NCBI GenBank assembly: GCA_020638695.1
Contig: JACKIB010000002.1
Location: 124,001 to 188,000 of the forward strand
Direction: 5' to 3'
Origin: Planctomycetota bacterium
GTDB taxonomy: Bacteria; Planctomycetota; UBA1135; UBA2386
DNA length: 64,000 nucleotides
The notes beneath the pieces were generated by a model. The model searched no databases, was not told where the DNA came from, and worked only from the letters and a program-made list of their open reading frames with translations. The position numbers were made by a program, and so were the translations under genes. Positions 46,249 to 53,628 of the stretch are shown piece after piece (within the stretch, counting starts at the first letter, position 1; each line of letters starts with the position of its first letter).

Positions 46249-47289
46249 TCAGCTGCCTACGACGTGCATCAACCCGGCGGTCGCCGACACGTTGCCGTTG
46301 CTGGCCGCCTTGTCGAACACGACCCACTGCGAATACACGCGCACGCCCGCCAACGCGCCGATCCCCGGGATCGGGGTGGGGATCGTCGCCGAACCCGCGC
46401 CCGGGCCCCCACCCACCGTCATGGTGAACACCATGAAGTTCGGCGAAGCGACCATGTCGCAGTTCGGACCGCCCAGGAAGGTCAGCGGGAAGGGCAGCGG
46501 CAGTGAGTTGTAGGTGGTGTTGCTGATGCCCATGAGGAACACCGCCGGATAACCGGACCCGGCCTTCGCCAGTTGCTGCGCGTAGGTGCTCAGCCCCGGT
46601 AGCGGCACCGAATTGGCGGTACCCTCCGGAATGACGTTGAGCCCCCCGGGACAGCCTGCTCCATACGGGTAGGTGCCGCCCTCCTGGTAGAGGAACTGCG
46701 TGACCAAGCCGTAGTGCCCGGTCGAGCCGGAGCTGTTGGCGGTCGTGGCGTTGGCGTTGCCAACGAAGTACTGCCGCTTGGTGTTGCTCAGCGTGCTGAT
46801 GGTCGATGCGCCGGAGTAGTTCCACTGCGCACCGAGGGCGTTGCCGTAGATCTTGATGTCGACCACCACGTCCGACGAGCCGTCGTACACCCAGCTGGCC
46901 GGAAAGGCGATCGCCCAGAAGCCGTTCTGCACCACGGGCGTGACCTTGGTGCGCGGCAGCGTGACCACGGTGTTGCCGAGGAAGTTGCTCTGGAAGTTGC
47001 CTGCCAACACCGCGGGTGCGTTGGACATCGTGACCTCGATGTCGAACACAACGCCGGATTGGATCGGGCCGGGGAACGCGAGGCCGATGATGCGCACCGG
47101 GGCCTGGGTGATCCCACCCAGCTGATTTCCCTCGAACCACTGCTGGTAGCGGATGACCGGCTGCCCGAACGGCAGGTTGTTGGTCGAGGGCAGCACGAAG
47201 ACCGGAAGCTGCGCGGTTTTGGTGGTCTGCTGCGCTGCAGCGGCCGCCGGCAAGGCGGCGAGCAGGAGACCGAGATAGATGCGGTTCAT
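46249..47289 (-). CDS. Secreted protein of unknown function
   Basis: 346 aa with a clear signal sequence (MNRIYLGLLLAALPAAAAAQ). The mature part is beta-rich and Gly/Ser/Thr/Asn-rich (NANATTANSSGSTGHYG), with few charged residues, one Cys pair region (AGCPGGL and GGPNCDM), and a Gly-rich tail ending VFDKAASNGNVSATAG. The style is that of planctomycete exported proteins; no catalytic motif or family was recognised. It is divergent from the leader-like region at 47450-47790. Confidence 0.65.
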   Translation of the reverse strand: MNRIYLGLLLAALPAAAAAQQTTKTAQLPVFVLPSTNNLPFGQPVIRYQQWFEGNQLGGITQAPVRIIGLAFPGPIQSGVVFDIEVTMSNAPAVLAGNFQSNFLGNTVVTLPRTKVTPVVQNGFWAIAFPASWVYDGSSDVVVDIKIYGNALGAQWNYSGASTISTLSNTKRQYFVGNANATTANSSGSTGHYGLVTQFLYQEGGTYPYGAGCPGGLNVIPEGTANSVPLPGLSTYAQQLAKAGSGYPAVFLMGISNTTYNSLPLPFPLTFLGGPNCDMVASPNFMVFTMTVGGGPGAGSATIPTPIPGIGALAGVRVYSQWVVFDKAASNGNVSATAGLMHVVGS

Positions 47290-47449
47290 GGTGCTCGGAA
47301 AACGGGCTAGCGAAGGAGTCTAACAGATCGTCCCCGGGAGGCGGGAAACCGGGCTCCGAGGGGATTCGGCCGGGACGACTCGGGTAGTCCCGCCGCGCGC
47401 CGGGGCAACCGGCAAGCGACCGCCGGGGGAGCGAAGAAATCCATGACAC

Positions 47450-47790
47450 GGGCTAAAGCTCCGCCGGCGAAAACCCGATCCAACCAGTGCACAAACTCAC
47501 ACCTGGCAGTGCGGAACTCGCCCTCTGCGCTGCCACGACAGGAGCCCTAGCACTCGCCCGCGAAGGAACCTGTCGGATCCAAAGAAAAGACGCACACGAC
47601 TGCTCCGACGCCCGTGCTCTCCTGACGCACGACATGAGGCATCGGCTGACCGCACCTCAGCCGGCGCATCTGCATGGAGAGACGACCAATGGTGATTCCC
47701 TCCTCTCATCGACTCCGAATGACCACCTGATCGGGGACCGGGCAGATGCGGGCTGGTGGGTCTCAGACTCACCAGCCCGCTTTATTTATT
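47450..47790 (+). ncRNA. Candidate structured RNA or transcription-attenuation leader upstream of pduO
   Basis: The 555-bp gap 47290-47844 between divergent genes ends in an intrinsic terminator on the plus strand (47748-47790), so a plus-strand transcript must begin inside the gap. Within it several hairpins are visible: CCTGGCAGTGCGG pairing to CTGCGCTGCCACGACAGG (47502-47542), the alternative CGACAGG/CCTGTCG (47536-47542 with 47569-47575), CGTGC/GCACG near 47612-47630, and CGGCTGA/TCAGCCG near 47642-47667. Some pairings are mutually exclusive. No cobalamin-riboswitch box was found. The 5' boundary is a guess. Confidence 0.4.
47748..47790 (+). terminator. Intrinsic terminator
   Basis: GCGGGCTGGTG pairs perfectly with CACCAGCCCGC (47748-47758 with 47770-47780), extendable by four further pairs after one mismatch, and is followed by TTTATTTATT. 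The T-rich run is exceptional in this GC-rich sequence. It ends 54 bp before the pduO start. Confidence 0.85.
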
Positions 47791-47844
47791 GGCTCCGTGA
47801 CCCGGGGATTGAGCGCGGCATCACACCCCGGAACACTGCGCGGC

Positions 47845-48396
47845 ATGCCGATCTACACCGGAACGGGTGACCGCGGGCAAACCGGGCTGTTCGACAACCG
47901 CAGGGTCCCGAAGGACGACCTGCGCATCGAGACCTACGGAACCGTCGACGAGCTCAACTCCTGGGTCGGCATGGTCCGCGCGGAATCACCGCCAGCGGAA
48001 ATCGATGCGGGCCTCGAGCAGATCCAGAGCACCTTGTTCGAGCTCGGCGCTGACCTCGCGACACCCGGAAGCAACGCTTCGCTGCCGCGGGTTCGCGCGG
48101 GGATCCGCGACGTGGAGGGTTGGATCGACGCGAGCGAAGCCCAACTGCCGCGGTTGAACTCCTTCGTGCTACCCGGTGGTCACAGGGAGGCGGCGAGCCT
48201 GCACGTGCTGCGTACCACCGCGCGTCGCGCCGAGCGGCTGTTCTGGACGCTGCAGCGGCGCGAGAACATCGCCGAGGAACTCGGCGTCTACCTCAATCGG
48301 TTGTCCGACCTGTTCTTCAGTTGGGCGCGGCTGGCCAACCACCGGCACGGCGTTCCCGACGTGCCCTGGCGAAGAGCGGACACGGCGGACTCTTGA
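47845..48396 (+). CDS. pduO: Cob(I)alamin adenosyltransferase, PduO type
   Basis: 183 aa from the ATG at 47845 (MPIYTGTGDRGQTGLF). The N-terminal TGTGDRGQTGLFDNRRV is the ATP-binding motif, and SFVLPGGHREAASLHVLRTTARRAER holds the conserved Arg residues contacting ATP in PduO enzymes. LNRLSDLFFSWAR is the closing motif. It adenosylates cob(I)alamin to coenzyme B12. No B12-dependent enzyme or other cobalamin gene is in the window. The start is 54 bp after an intrinsic terminator, suggesting either read-through control or a separate promoter. Confidence 0.93.
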   Translation: MPIYTGTGDRGQTGLFDNRRVPKDDLRIETYGTVDELNSWVGMVRAESPPAEIDAGLEQIQSTLFELGADLATPGSNASLPRVRAGIRDVEGWIDASEAQLPRLNSFVLPGGHREAASLHVLRTTARRAERLFWTLQRRENIAEELGVYLNRLSDLFFSWARLANHRHGVPDVPWRRADTADS

Positions 48397-48489
48397 GCCG
48401 CGCGGGAACCATGCGCACGCTCGCGCGAGCACCCGCGCTTGCATCCCGGATGCCGACCCGAGCCGCCCTGCGTATCGAACCGGGGTCGC

Positions 48490-48813
48490 TCAGACGGGGC
48501 CAGCGGCGGTGCGGCCGAGTCGGCACGCACGGCGGAGCCACATCATGGCGCGCTCAACTTCGCGGGGACCGGTCACCGGGATCTCGACGAACTCCCGTAG
48601 ATTCGGGTCACCGTTATCCGGCTGGCGCTTCGCGCCCTGGATCTTCAGAGCCTCGGTGACCTGGGGAGGGGCGAGCTTGACCACGACTCCTTTCTTTCCG
48701 AGGTAGGCGAAGACCTGACCTCGGACGAAGAAGCTGTCCTTGCCGTCCACCTTCTCGCGGTTGACGTCTTTCCAGGCGCAGAGCCGCTCTACGATCGTCG
48801 AAATGGGGTCCAT
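48490..48813 (-). CDS. Small conserved-looking protein, possibly YjbR/TfoX-like fold
   Basis: 107 aa, cytoplasmic, no signal. The order helix, then strands (SFFVRGQVFAYLGKKGVVVKL), then REFVEIPV and a final helix resembles small MmcQ/YjbR or TfoX-N-terminal-type domains, but no diagnostic motif fixes the family. ATG start at 48813. It converges with pduO. Confidence 0.5.
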   Translation of the reverse strand: MDPISTIVERLCAWKDVNREKVDGKDSFFVRGQVFAYLGKKGVVVKLAPPQVTEALKIQGAKRQPDNGDPNLREFVEIPVTGPREVERAMMWLRRACRLGRTAAGPV

Positions 48814-49158
48814 TTGAGGCGACAGATGATACAGGATGGGGCGAGTTGCACCTACGCCACAGCCCCGCGGCTGCGCACATTAATGCTCGCGCACGGCGTA
48901 GCGAAACTGGGGAGAATCGTCCTGGAACGCCCGGTGTGACAGGCGATTCGGGGCCTGCATCACGGTGGAAAACTGTGCACAACTTTTCGCTCGGCGGCCG
49001 CGCGGAGTCGGCGGGCGGATCGCCAGATCGTGGCCCCATCGCCTCGGAGTCCCCCTCCGCGCGTGTGGCCGACCCCCGGTGCTCCCCGACCTACGCCGTG
49101 CGAACCCGGTCTCGGCGTCGTGGTCCGCCGTCGACGGGACGCCCGACCATCGCGGCGG
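48814..49158. other. Intergenic stretch, no gene seen
   Basis: 345 bp between two minus-strand genes. It should contain the promoter of the 48490-48813 gene. An 11-bp TGTGCACAACT at about 48974 looks like a single DnaA-box relative but has no neighbours. No hairpin with a T tract and no repeat A-D copy was seen. Confidence 0.45.
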
Positions 49159-50082
49159 TCACCGGCGTCGGAGCCAGTTCTTCGCCACCAGCACGGCCAT
49201 CGCCGGGTACTCGTCGAGCCGGCGCCGCAGGTAGGCGACCGCCATCTTCCAGCTGAGCGCGAACGGCACATAGAGCCGGACTCGCACCCCCTGCGCGACG
49301 AGACTCTTCTGCAGCCGCACACGTGGCACCCCGTACAGCATCTGCACTTCGTAGCGGTCCGCACCGACCCCCGGGGCTACTTCGTCGAGGAAACGCGCCA
49401 CGTAGCGCTCGTCGTGCGTCGCGAACTCCACGTAGTGGCCGGCCTCGAGCAGCCGCCCGGCGAACAGCAGCATCCTGTCCTTCATCGCCGACTTGTCGGT
49501 CAGCGCCACCTCCTCGGGCTCGTGGTAGATACCGATCACCAGCCGCACCCGGCAGCCCGCCGGCAACCGCCGCAAGTCAGCCTCCGAGCGGTGCAGCCGG
49601 GTCTGGATCACGCATCCCACGTGGCGGTGCCCCGCCTGGTGCAAGCGCGCGAGGCACGCCAGGGTGTAGTCCGTCCAGTGGCGGCTCTCCATGTCGAGCG
49701 TGACCTCGACCCCGCGCCGAGCAGCGTGCTCGACGATCCTCCGCACTGCGTCCTCGGCGCCGCTCGCGTCCCCACCCGCCTCCAAGGGCGCGGTCGTGTA
49801 GCTCGAGAACTTCAGCGACACGGTCGGGCGCCGGCCCTCGCCCGCGAACCGCGGGTCGTCGGCGATCACGTCGACCATCCGCAGGTAGGTGTCGACGTTC
49901 TGACGCACCGCCGCGGCGCTGTCGATCCCCTCGGCCAACAGGTCCAAAGTGGTCAGGAACCCGTCCTCGGCCACCATCTTGGCAGCGACGTCGATCGCTT
50001 TCTCCAGCGAATCGCCGGCGACGTAGGGCCGCGCGAAGAACCGCACCAAGGGCGGCGGAATGAAGCGGATCAACGGGTTCAC
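49159..50082 (-). CDS. Proline dehydrogenase
   Basis: 307 aa, the usual length of stand-alone bacterial ProDH. The start is the GTG at 50082 (VNPLIRFIPPPLVRFFARPYVAG). FAD-barrel signatures are VSLKFSSY, DMESRHWTDYTL, GCVIQTRLHRSEADL, FATHDERYV and EVQMLYGVPRVR. The RLVIGIYHEP segment occupies the place of the usual RLVKGAYWE, so a normally conserved Lys is Ile. It oxidises proline to pyrroline-5-carboxylate. Partner P5C dehydrogenase is not in the window. The divergent glycosyltransferase starts 91 bp away. Confidence 0.88.
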   Translation of the reverse strand: MNPLIRFIPPPLVRFFARPYVAGDSLEKAIDVAAKMVAEDGFLTTLDLLAEGIDSAAAVRQNVDTYLRMVDVIADDPRFAGEGRRPTVSLKFSSYTTAPLEAGGDASGAEDAVRRIVEHAARRGVEVTLDMESRHWTDYTLACLARLHQAGHRHVGCVIQTRLHRSEADLRRLPAGCRVRLVIGIYHEPEEVALTDKSAMKDRMLLFAGRLLEAGHYVEFATHDERYVARFLDEVAPGVGADRYEVQMLYGVPRVRLQKSLVAQGVRVRLYVPFALSWKMAVAYLRRRLDEYPAMAVLVAKNWLRRR

Positions 50083-50172
50083 GCGGCGCGGATCATGGCT
50101 CCGGCGCGCGACGCTGTCCAACGGCGCGACGCCGATCCGGAATGCGGTCAATCCGCGCCGCCGACCCGGCCG

Positions 50173-51660
50173 ATGACCGCCTGGGAGTCGGGTCCCGGCG
50201 CGGTCCGCCCCCGCCCCGCGCCCGCCCGGGCGATCGAGCACCACCCGGTGAGAATCCTCTGCAACCTGCCGCTCGAGTGCTTCGACGATCGGTCGAGCTT
50301 CGACGGCATCGAGCTGCTGACGTTCGGTCCGGGCGCACCGCGTTGGATCGACGGGTCGTGGTATCCGTTCGACGTGGTGTTCGACCCTTCGACCGAGGGT
50401 CTCGGCACCCTGTTGTCACGCCTGCCGCCCGGGTTCGCACCCGACCTGCTGCTGTTCTACTGGCCGGACCAGGAGCCGCTGCCCGCCGACCTCGAAGCCG
50501 CGCCATGTCCCGTGGTCGGGGTGCTGTCCGACTACAACCTGTCGCTGCCGTACGTCACCGGGCTCTGGACCTGCTTCGATACCCTGCTGGTCGACCGCGC
50601 CGGGGTCGATCTGTTCCGCCGACTCTCGTTCCACGACACGCGCTACTTCTGCCAGTTCACGTTCAAACGAGGATCGCACCGGGTCTTTCCCGAGGTCGAA
50701 CGCGACCTCGACCTCGCATTCGCCGGCAACCTCAATCCGGCGGTGCAACGCGAGCGCTCTGCCTGGCTGCCGCGCCTTCTCGACCTGCAGCGGCACGGCC
50801 TGCGAGTCGAGGTGCGCAACCAGGTATTCGGCGCCGACTACGGCCGCTTCCTCAACCGCGCGCGGATCGGCTTCAACCGCTCGATCCGCGGTGAGATGAA
50901 CCTGCGCGCCTTCGAAGTCCCGGCGTGCGGCGCAGCGCTGCTGATGGAGGCGAGCAACCTCGAGGTGCGGGAGTTCCTGGTGCCGGGCGAAGAAGTGGTG
51001 CTCTACGGCGACGACGACTTCGAAGACGTCGCCTGCGCGCTGGCCGCCGACCGCGCACGCTGCGCCGAGATCGCCGCCGCCGGACATGCGCGGGTGCAGG
51101 AGTACCGCATGGGACGCCGGCTCGCCGCGCTGGTCGAACTCCTGAAGCGCTCGGGACCGGCCCGCGCAGTGGCGACGCCGGCGGAACGCGCGCTGGGCCG
51201 CGGCACCGCGATGCTGCCGACCTGGGGGTGCGGCGAACCGGCGGTCCGGGTGTTGACCGAGGCGTGGCGCCTCGCTCCCGACGACCCGCGGCCAGCCAAC
51301 GCGCTCGCCCTCGCCCTGCTGCAGCAAGACGTCGCGGAGCACGGGGAACGCGCCGTCCGACTGCTGCAGCGCGCCGCCGCACTGGACAGCAGCTACGTGC
51401 CGGCAGCTTTCAACCTGGCGTCCTTGCTGCGGGGCGGCGATCACCCGCGCGCGGCGTGGATCGCCGACGAAACACGGCGCCGGCTCGACAACCTACCCGG
51501 CATGCACGCGCTCGACGGACCGATGCTGCCGTTCGGTTTCCCGGCGGCAGCCGTCGACCAAGCCGCGGCCTTGGCCGGTGCGGTTCGCGAGAGTCGGACC
51601 GAGGTGCTTGCAGCGGTGTTGCGCGAACAGTTGGACGCGGCGGAGCCGGTGGCTCGCTGA
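50173..51660 (+). CDS. CgeB-like glycosyltransferase with TPR-like tail
   Basis: 495 aa from the ATG at 50173, or 470 aa from the GTG at 50248 (VRILCNLPLECFDDRSS), which gives a cleaner first strand. The core resembles the CgeB/glycosyltransferase group-1-like fold: VVGVLSDYNLSLPY, LDLAFAGNLNPAVQRERSAWL and the C-terminal GEMNLRAFEVPACGAALLMEASNLEVREFLVPGEEVVLY region, with Glu residues that would contact the nucleotide-sugar. From about residue 340 the chain becomes TPR-like (RVLTEAWRLAPDDPRPANAL). Acceptor unknown. No signal; probably cytoplasmic. Confidence 0.78.
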   Translation: MTAWESGPGAVRPRPAPARAIEHHPVRILCNLPLECFDDRSSFDGIELLTFGPGAPRWIDGSWYPFDVVFDPSTEGLGTLLSRLPPGFAPDLLLFYWPDQEPLPADLEAAPCPVVGVLSDYNLSLPYVTGLWTCFDTLLVDRAGVDLFRRLSFHDTRYFCQFTFKRGSHRVFPEVERDLDLAFAGNLNPAVQRERSAWLPRLLDLQRHGLRVEVRNQVFGADYGRFLNRARIGFNRSIRGEMNLRAFEVPACGAALLMEASNLEVREFLVPGEEVVLYGDDDFEDVACALAADRARCAEIAAAGHARVQEYRMGRRLAALVELLKRSGPARAVATPAERALGRGTAMLPTWGCGEPAVRVLTEAWRLAPDDPRPANALALALLQQDVAEHGERAVRLLQRAAALDSSYVPAAFNLASLLRGGDHPRAAWIADETRRRLDNLPGMHALDGPMLPFGFPAAAVDQAAALAGAVRESRTEVLAAVLREQLDAAEPVAR

Positions 51661-51728
51661 GCCGCGGTCCCGCGCCACGGCCGCAATCGCTCCAATGCGA
51701 GGGGTCGCCAGGCCGCACGGCTCCTCAG

Positions 51729-51910
51729 CTGCAGGGCCGCGGATCGTGCCAGCACGCGAAGACTCGCCTGTACCTCCCATGACACGTGGCAGCTGTTTCG
51801 CCGGCATGCAGCGGCCCCGGAAGCTCCAGCAAGCAAGCGGCCCAGGCCTCATGGCGGCGTGCAGCGCCGCGCCCACCCAAGGCCTTGGGCGCGGCCTTGG
51901 CCGCGATAGG
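51729..51910 (-). repeat. Repeat D, solitary inverted copy
   Basis: 182 bp, the reverse complement of the unit in the 40241-40972 array with scattered substitutions. Shared blocks include CCAAGGCCTTGGG, GTACCTCCCATGACACGTGG and GGAAGCTCCAGCAAGCAAGC. It fills most of the 297-bp gap between two convergent genes (51660 and 51958). It is a single unit, so the tandem amplification occurred elsewhere. Confidence 0.9.
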
Positions 51911-51957
51911 CAGCGTGGTGCGTCCCCGCTGCAACTCGGTCACATGATCTGGGTCAG

Positions 51958-53064
51958 CTACCCGAACGACGTCTCGATCTCGTCCTGCTGCTCCGGCCCC
52001 TCGACCGGATTGCGCTCCGCGATCTCCAACGCGGCGCCCACCGCCGCGGCGTCGTCCGCGGCATCCCACAGTGCGTCGGCGAGCAACCGGTGAACTTGCT
52101 CGCGCGGGTCGCGCAACACTTGTTCCAACATCGGGATGTCCGCGTCGAACCGTTGGCGAGTCTGCATCAGCGGGTGCTCGGCACCACCGAACTCGGTCTC
52201 CGGCAGCGGGCGGTAGCGCCAGAAGAAACTCAGGTGCCAGGGCAGGAACCGCATCGCCCGCTCGCGCCCTTTGGCGTCGTCGCGGAAGTGCTCCTTCATC
52301 AGCACCGCGAGCCGCCGGTAGATCGCGACCCGCTCCTCCGCGGTCGGCTCGATCGCGCGCTGCTCGGCGATCTCGCGGAACAGCCATGGCTTGATCAGCG
52401 CGCCGCGGCCGAGCATCACCGAAGCGCAGCCCGACTGCCGTTGGCGCTCGCGCGCGTCGTAGTAGGTGAGGATGTCGCCGTTGCCCACCACGGGGATGGT
52501 GCGCTCGGCGGCCAACTGGGCGATCAGACCCCAGTCGGCGGCCTTGGTGTAGCGCTGCTCGCGGGTCCGTGCGTGCAGCGTCACGGCGGCGGCACCGGCT
52601 TCCTCCATCAACCGCGCCACCTCGGGCGCGTTGATCTTCTCCTCGTTCCAACCCGAGCGGAGCTTGACCGTGACCGGCACCGACAGCCCGGTCGCCAAAC
52701 CCTCGATCAGACGCGCCAACGCGGCAGGGCGCTGCAGCAGGGTCGCCCCCATCCCCCGCCGCACCACGTCGTGGATCGGGCAACCGGCGTTGATGTCGAC
52801 GAATGCCGCCCCGGCGTCGACCGCACGGCGGCCAGCGGCCACCGCCTCGTCGGGCTTGCAGGCCGCGAGCTGCACGCCGAAGCACGCTTCGCTCGGGTGC
52901 CGGCGCAGCAGCGCCAGCTCGGCTCGGCTGCCGCGCACCACCTGGCGCGAGTACGCCATCTCCGACATGGTGACGCGTGCGCCGAGTTCGACGCACAGCC
53001 GGCGGAACGGGAGATTCCCGCCCTTGGTGAGCGGGGCTAGAATCGTGTGTCCATGCCAGTCCAT
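51958..53064 (-). CDS. tRNA-dihydrouridine synthase family protein
   Basis: 368 aa from the ATG at 53064 (MDWHGHTILAPLTKGG). Dus TIM-barrel signatures: APLTKGGNLPFRRLCVELGA, catalytic Cys in VDINAGCPIHDVVRRGMGATLL, VTVKLRSGWNEEKIN, VTLHARTREQRYTKAADW and IPVVGNGDILTYYDA with the FMN phosphate site SVMLGRGALIKPW. The CPIHDVVRRGMG form is closer to the Dus3/Dus1-like group than to DusA-C, from memory of the families. It reduces uridine in tRNA. It overlaps the 5' end region of the divergent 53134 gene only if a longer start is used there. Confidence 0.9.
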   Translation of the reverse strand: MDWHGHTILAPLTKGGNLPFRRLCVELGARVTMSEMAYSRQVVRGSRAELALLRRHPSEACFGVQLAACKPDEAVAAGRRAVDAGAAFVDINAGCPIHDVVRRGMGATLLQRPAALARLIEGLATGLSVPVTVKLRSGWNEEKINAPEVARLMEEAGAAAVTLHARTREQRYTKAADWGLIAQLAAERTIPVVGNGDILTYYDARERQRQSGCASVMLGRGALIKPWLFREIAEQRAIEPTAEERVAIYRRLAVLMKEHFRDDAKGRERAMRFLPWHLSFFWRYRPLPETEFGGAEHPLMQTRQRFDADIPMLEQVLRDPREQVHRLLADALWDAADDAAAVGAALEIAERNPVEGPEQQDEIETSFG

Positions 53065-53133
53065 GCGCGGGCGGCGGATTGTGGCCTGCTGCGCGCCGCA
53101 CGCAACCGCGCTCCCCTCACTTCGAAGGTCTTG

Positions 53134-53628
53134 ATGCGAATCCACCTCCTGCTGGGCGCACTCGGCGTCGCCGCCGTCGCCGGCACCCTCGCGCTCCGCC
53201 CCGGCTCTCCCGACGCGCCGCCGCCCCCGTCCTCGGCGCTGGCACCACCGGCCGACATCGGTCACCTGATCCTGCAGCTCGAGGGAGACGTCCGGGCGCT
53301 GCAGGTGGTCCATCTCACGCCCAAGCCGAGCGCGTTCAACCCGACCTACCGACCGAGCCCGTTCTCCATCGACCTGTACGACCAGGCCGGCAACCGACTC
53401 GGCAGCTACCCGCTCGACCTGTCGCGCTTCGACACCGATCCGCTGCGGGTCGGTCAACCGCTGCGGGTCGAGGGATGCGAGGTGCGCGACCCGCACATCG
53501 CGATGTTGGCCAACATCCCCTACCTGCCGGACGCCTGCTCGATCCGGATCTGCCGCGGCGACAAGGAGCTCGGCCGGCTGGAGAACGTGGACTACCAGCG
53601 CATGCTGACCGCGGGGGTGAACCGATGA
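53134..53628 (+). CDS. Small exported protein preceding the M64 peptidase
   Basis: 164 aa from the ATG at 53134 (MRIHLLLGALGVAAVAGTLAL), which gives a clean signal/anchor followed by a Pro-rich linker (APPPPSSALAPP). The rest is a small beta-rich domain (HLILQLEGDVRALQVVHLTPKP, PFSIDLYDQAGNRLGSYPLDL) with two Cys (GCEV and DACSIRICRG). No family recognised. Its stop overlaps the start of the M64 gene (ATGA), so the pair is translationally coupled and probably acts together. Confidence 0.7.
   Translation: MRIHLLLGALGVAAVAGTLALRPGSPDAPPPPSSALAPPADIGHLILQLEGDVRALQVVHLTPKPSAFNPTYRPSPFSIDLYDQAGNRLGSYPLDLSRFDTDPLRVGQPLRVEGCEVRDPHIAMLANIPYLPDACSIRICRGDKELGRLENVDYQRMLTAGVNR

Noticed and set aside
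47425..47460. CCATGACACGGGCTA as an end of repeat B
   Set aside because: Only about 10 of 15 bases align with the B end and no second arm is visible.
47450..47844. Cobalamin riboswitch upstream of pduO
   Set aside because: I did not find the conserved B12-box or core motifs by eye; left as an unassigned leader.
48970..48990. DnaA-box-like TGTGCACAA as a sign of a replication origin
   Set aside because: Single imperfect site, no dnaA/dnaN, no AT-rich stretch.
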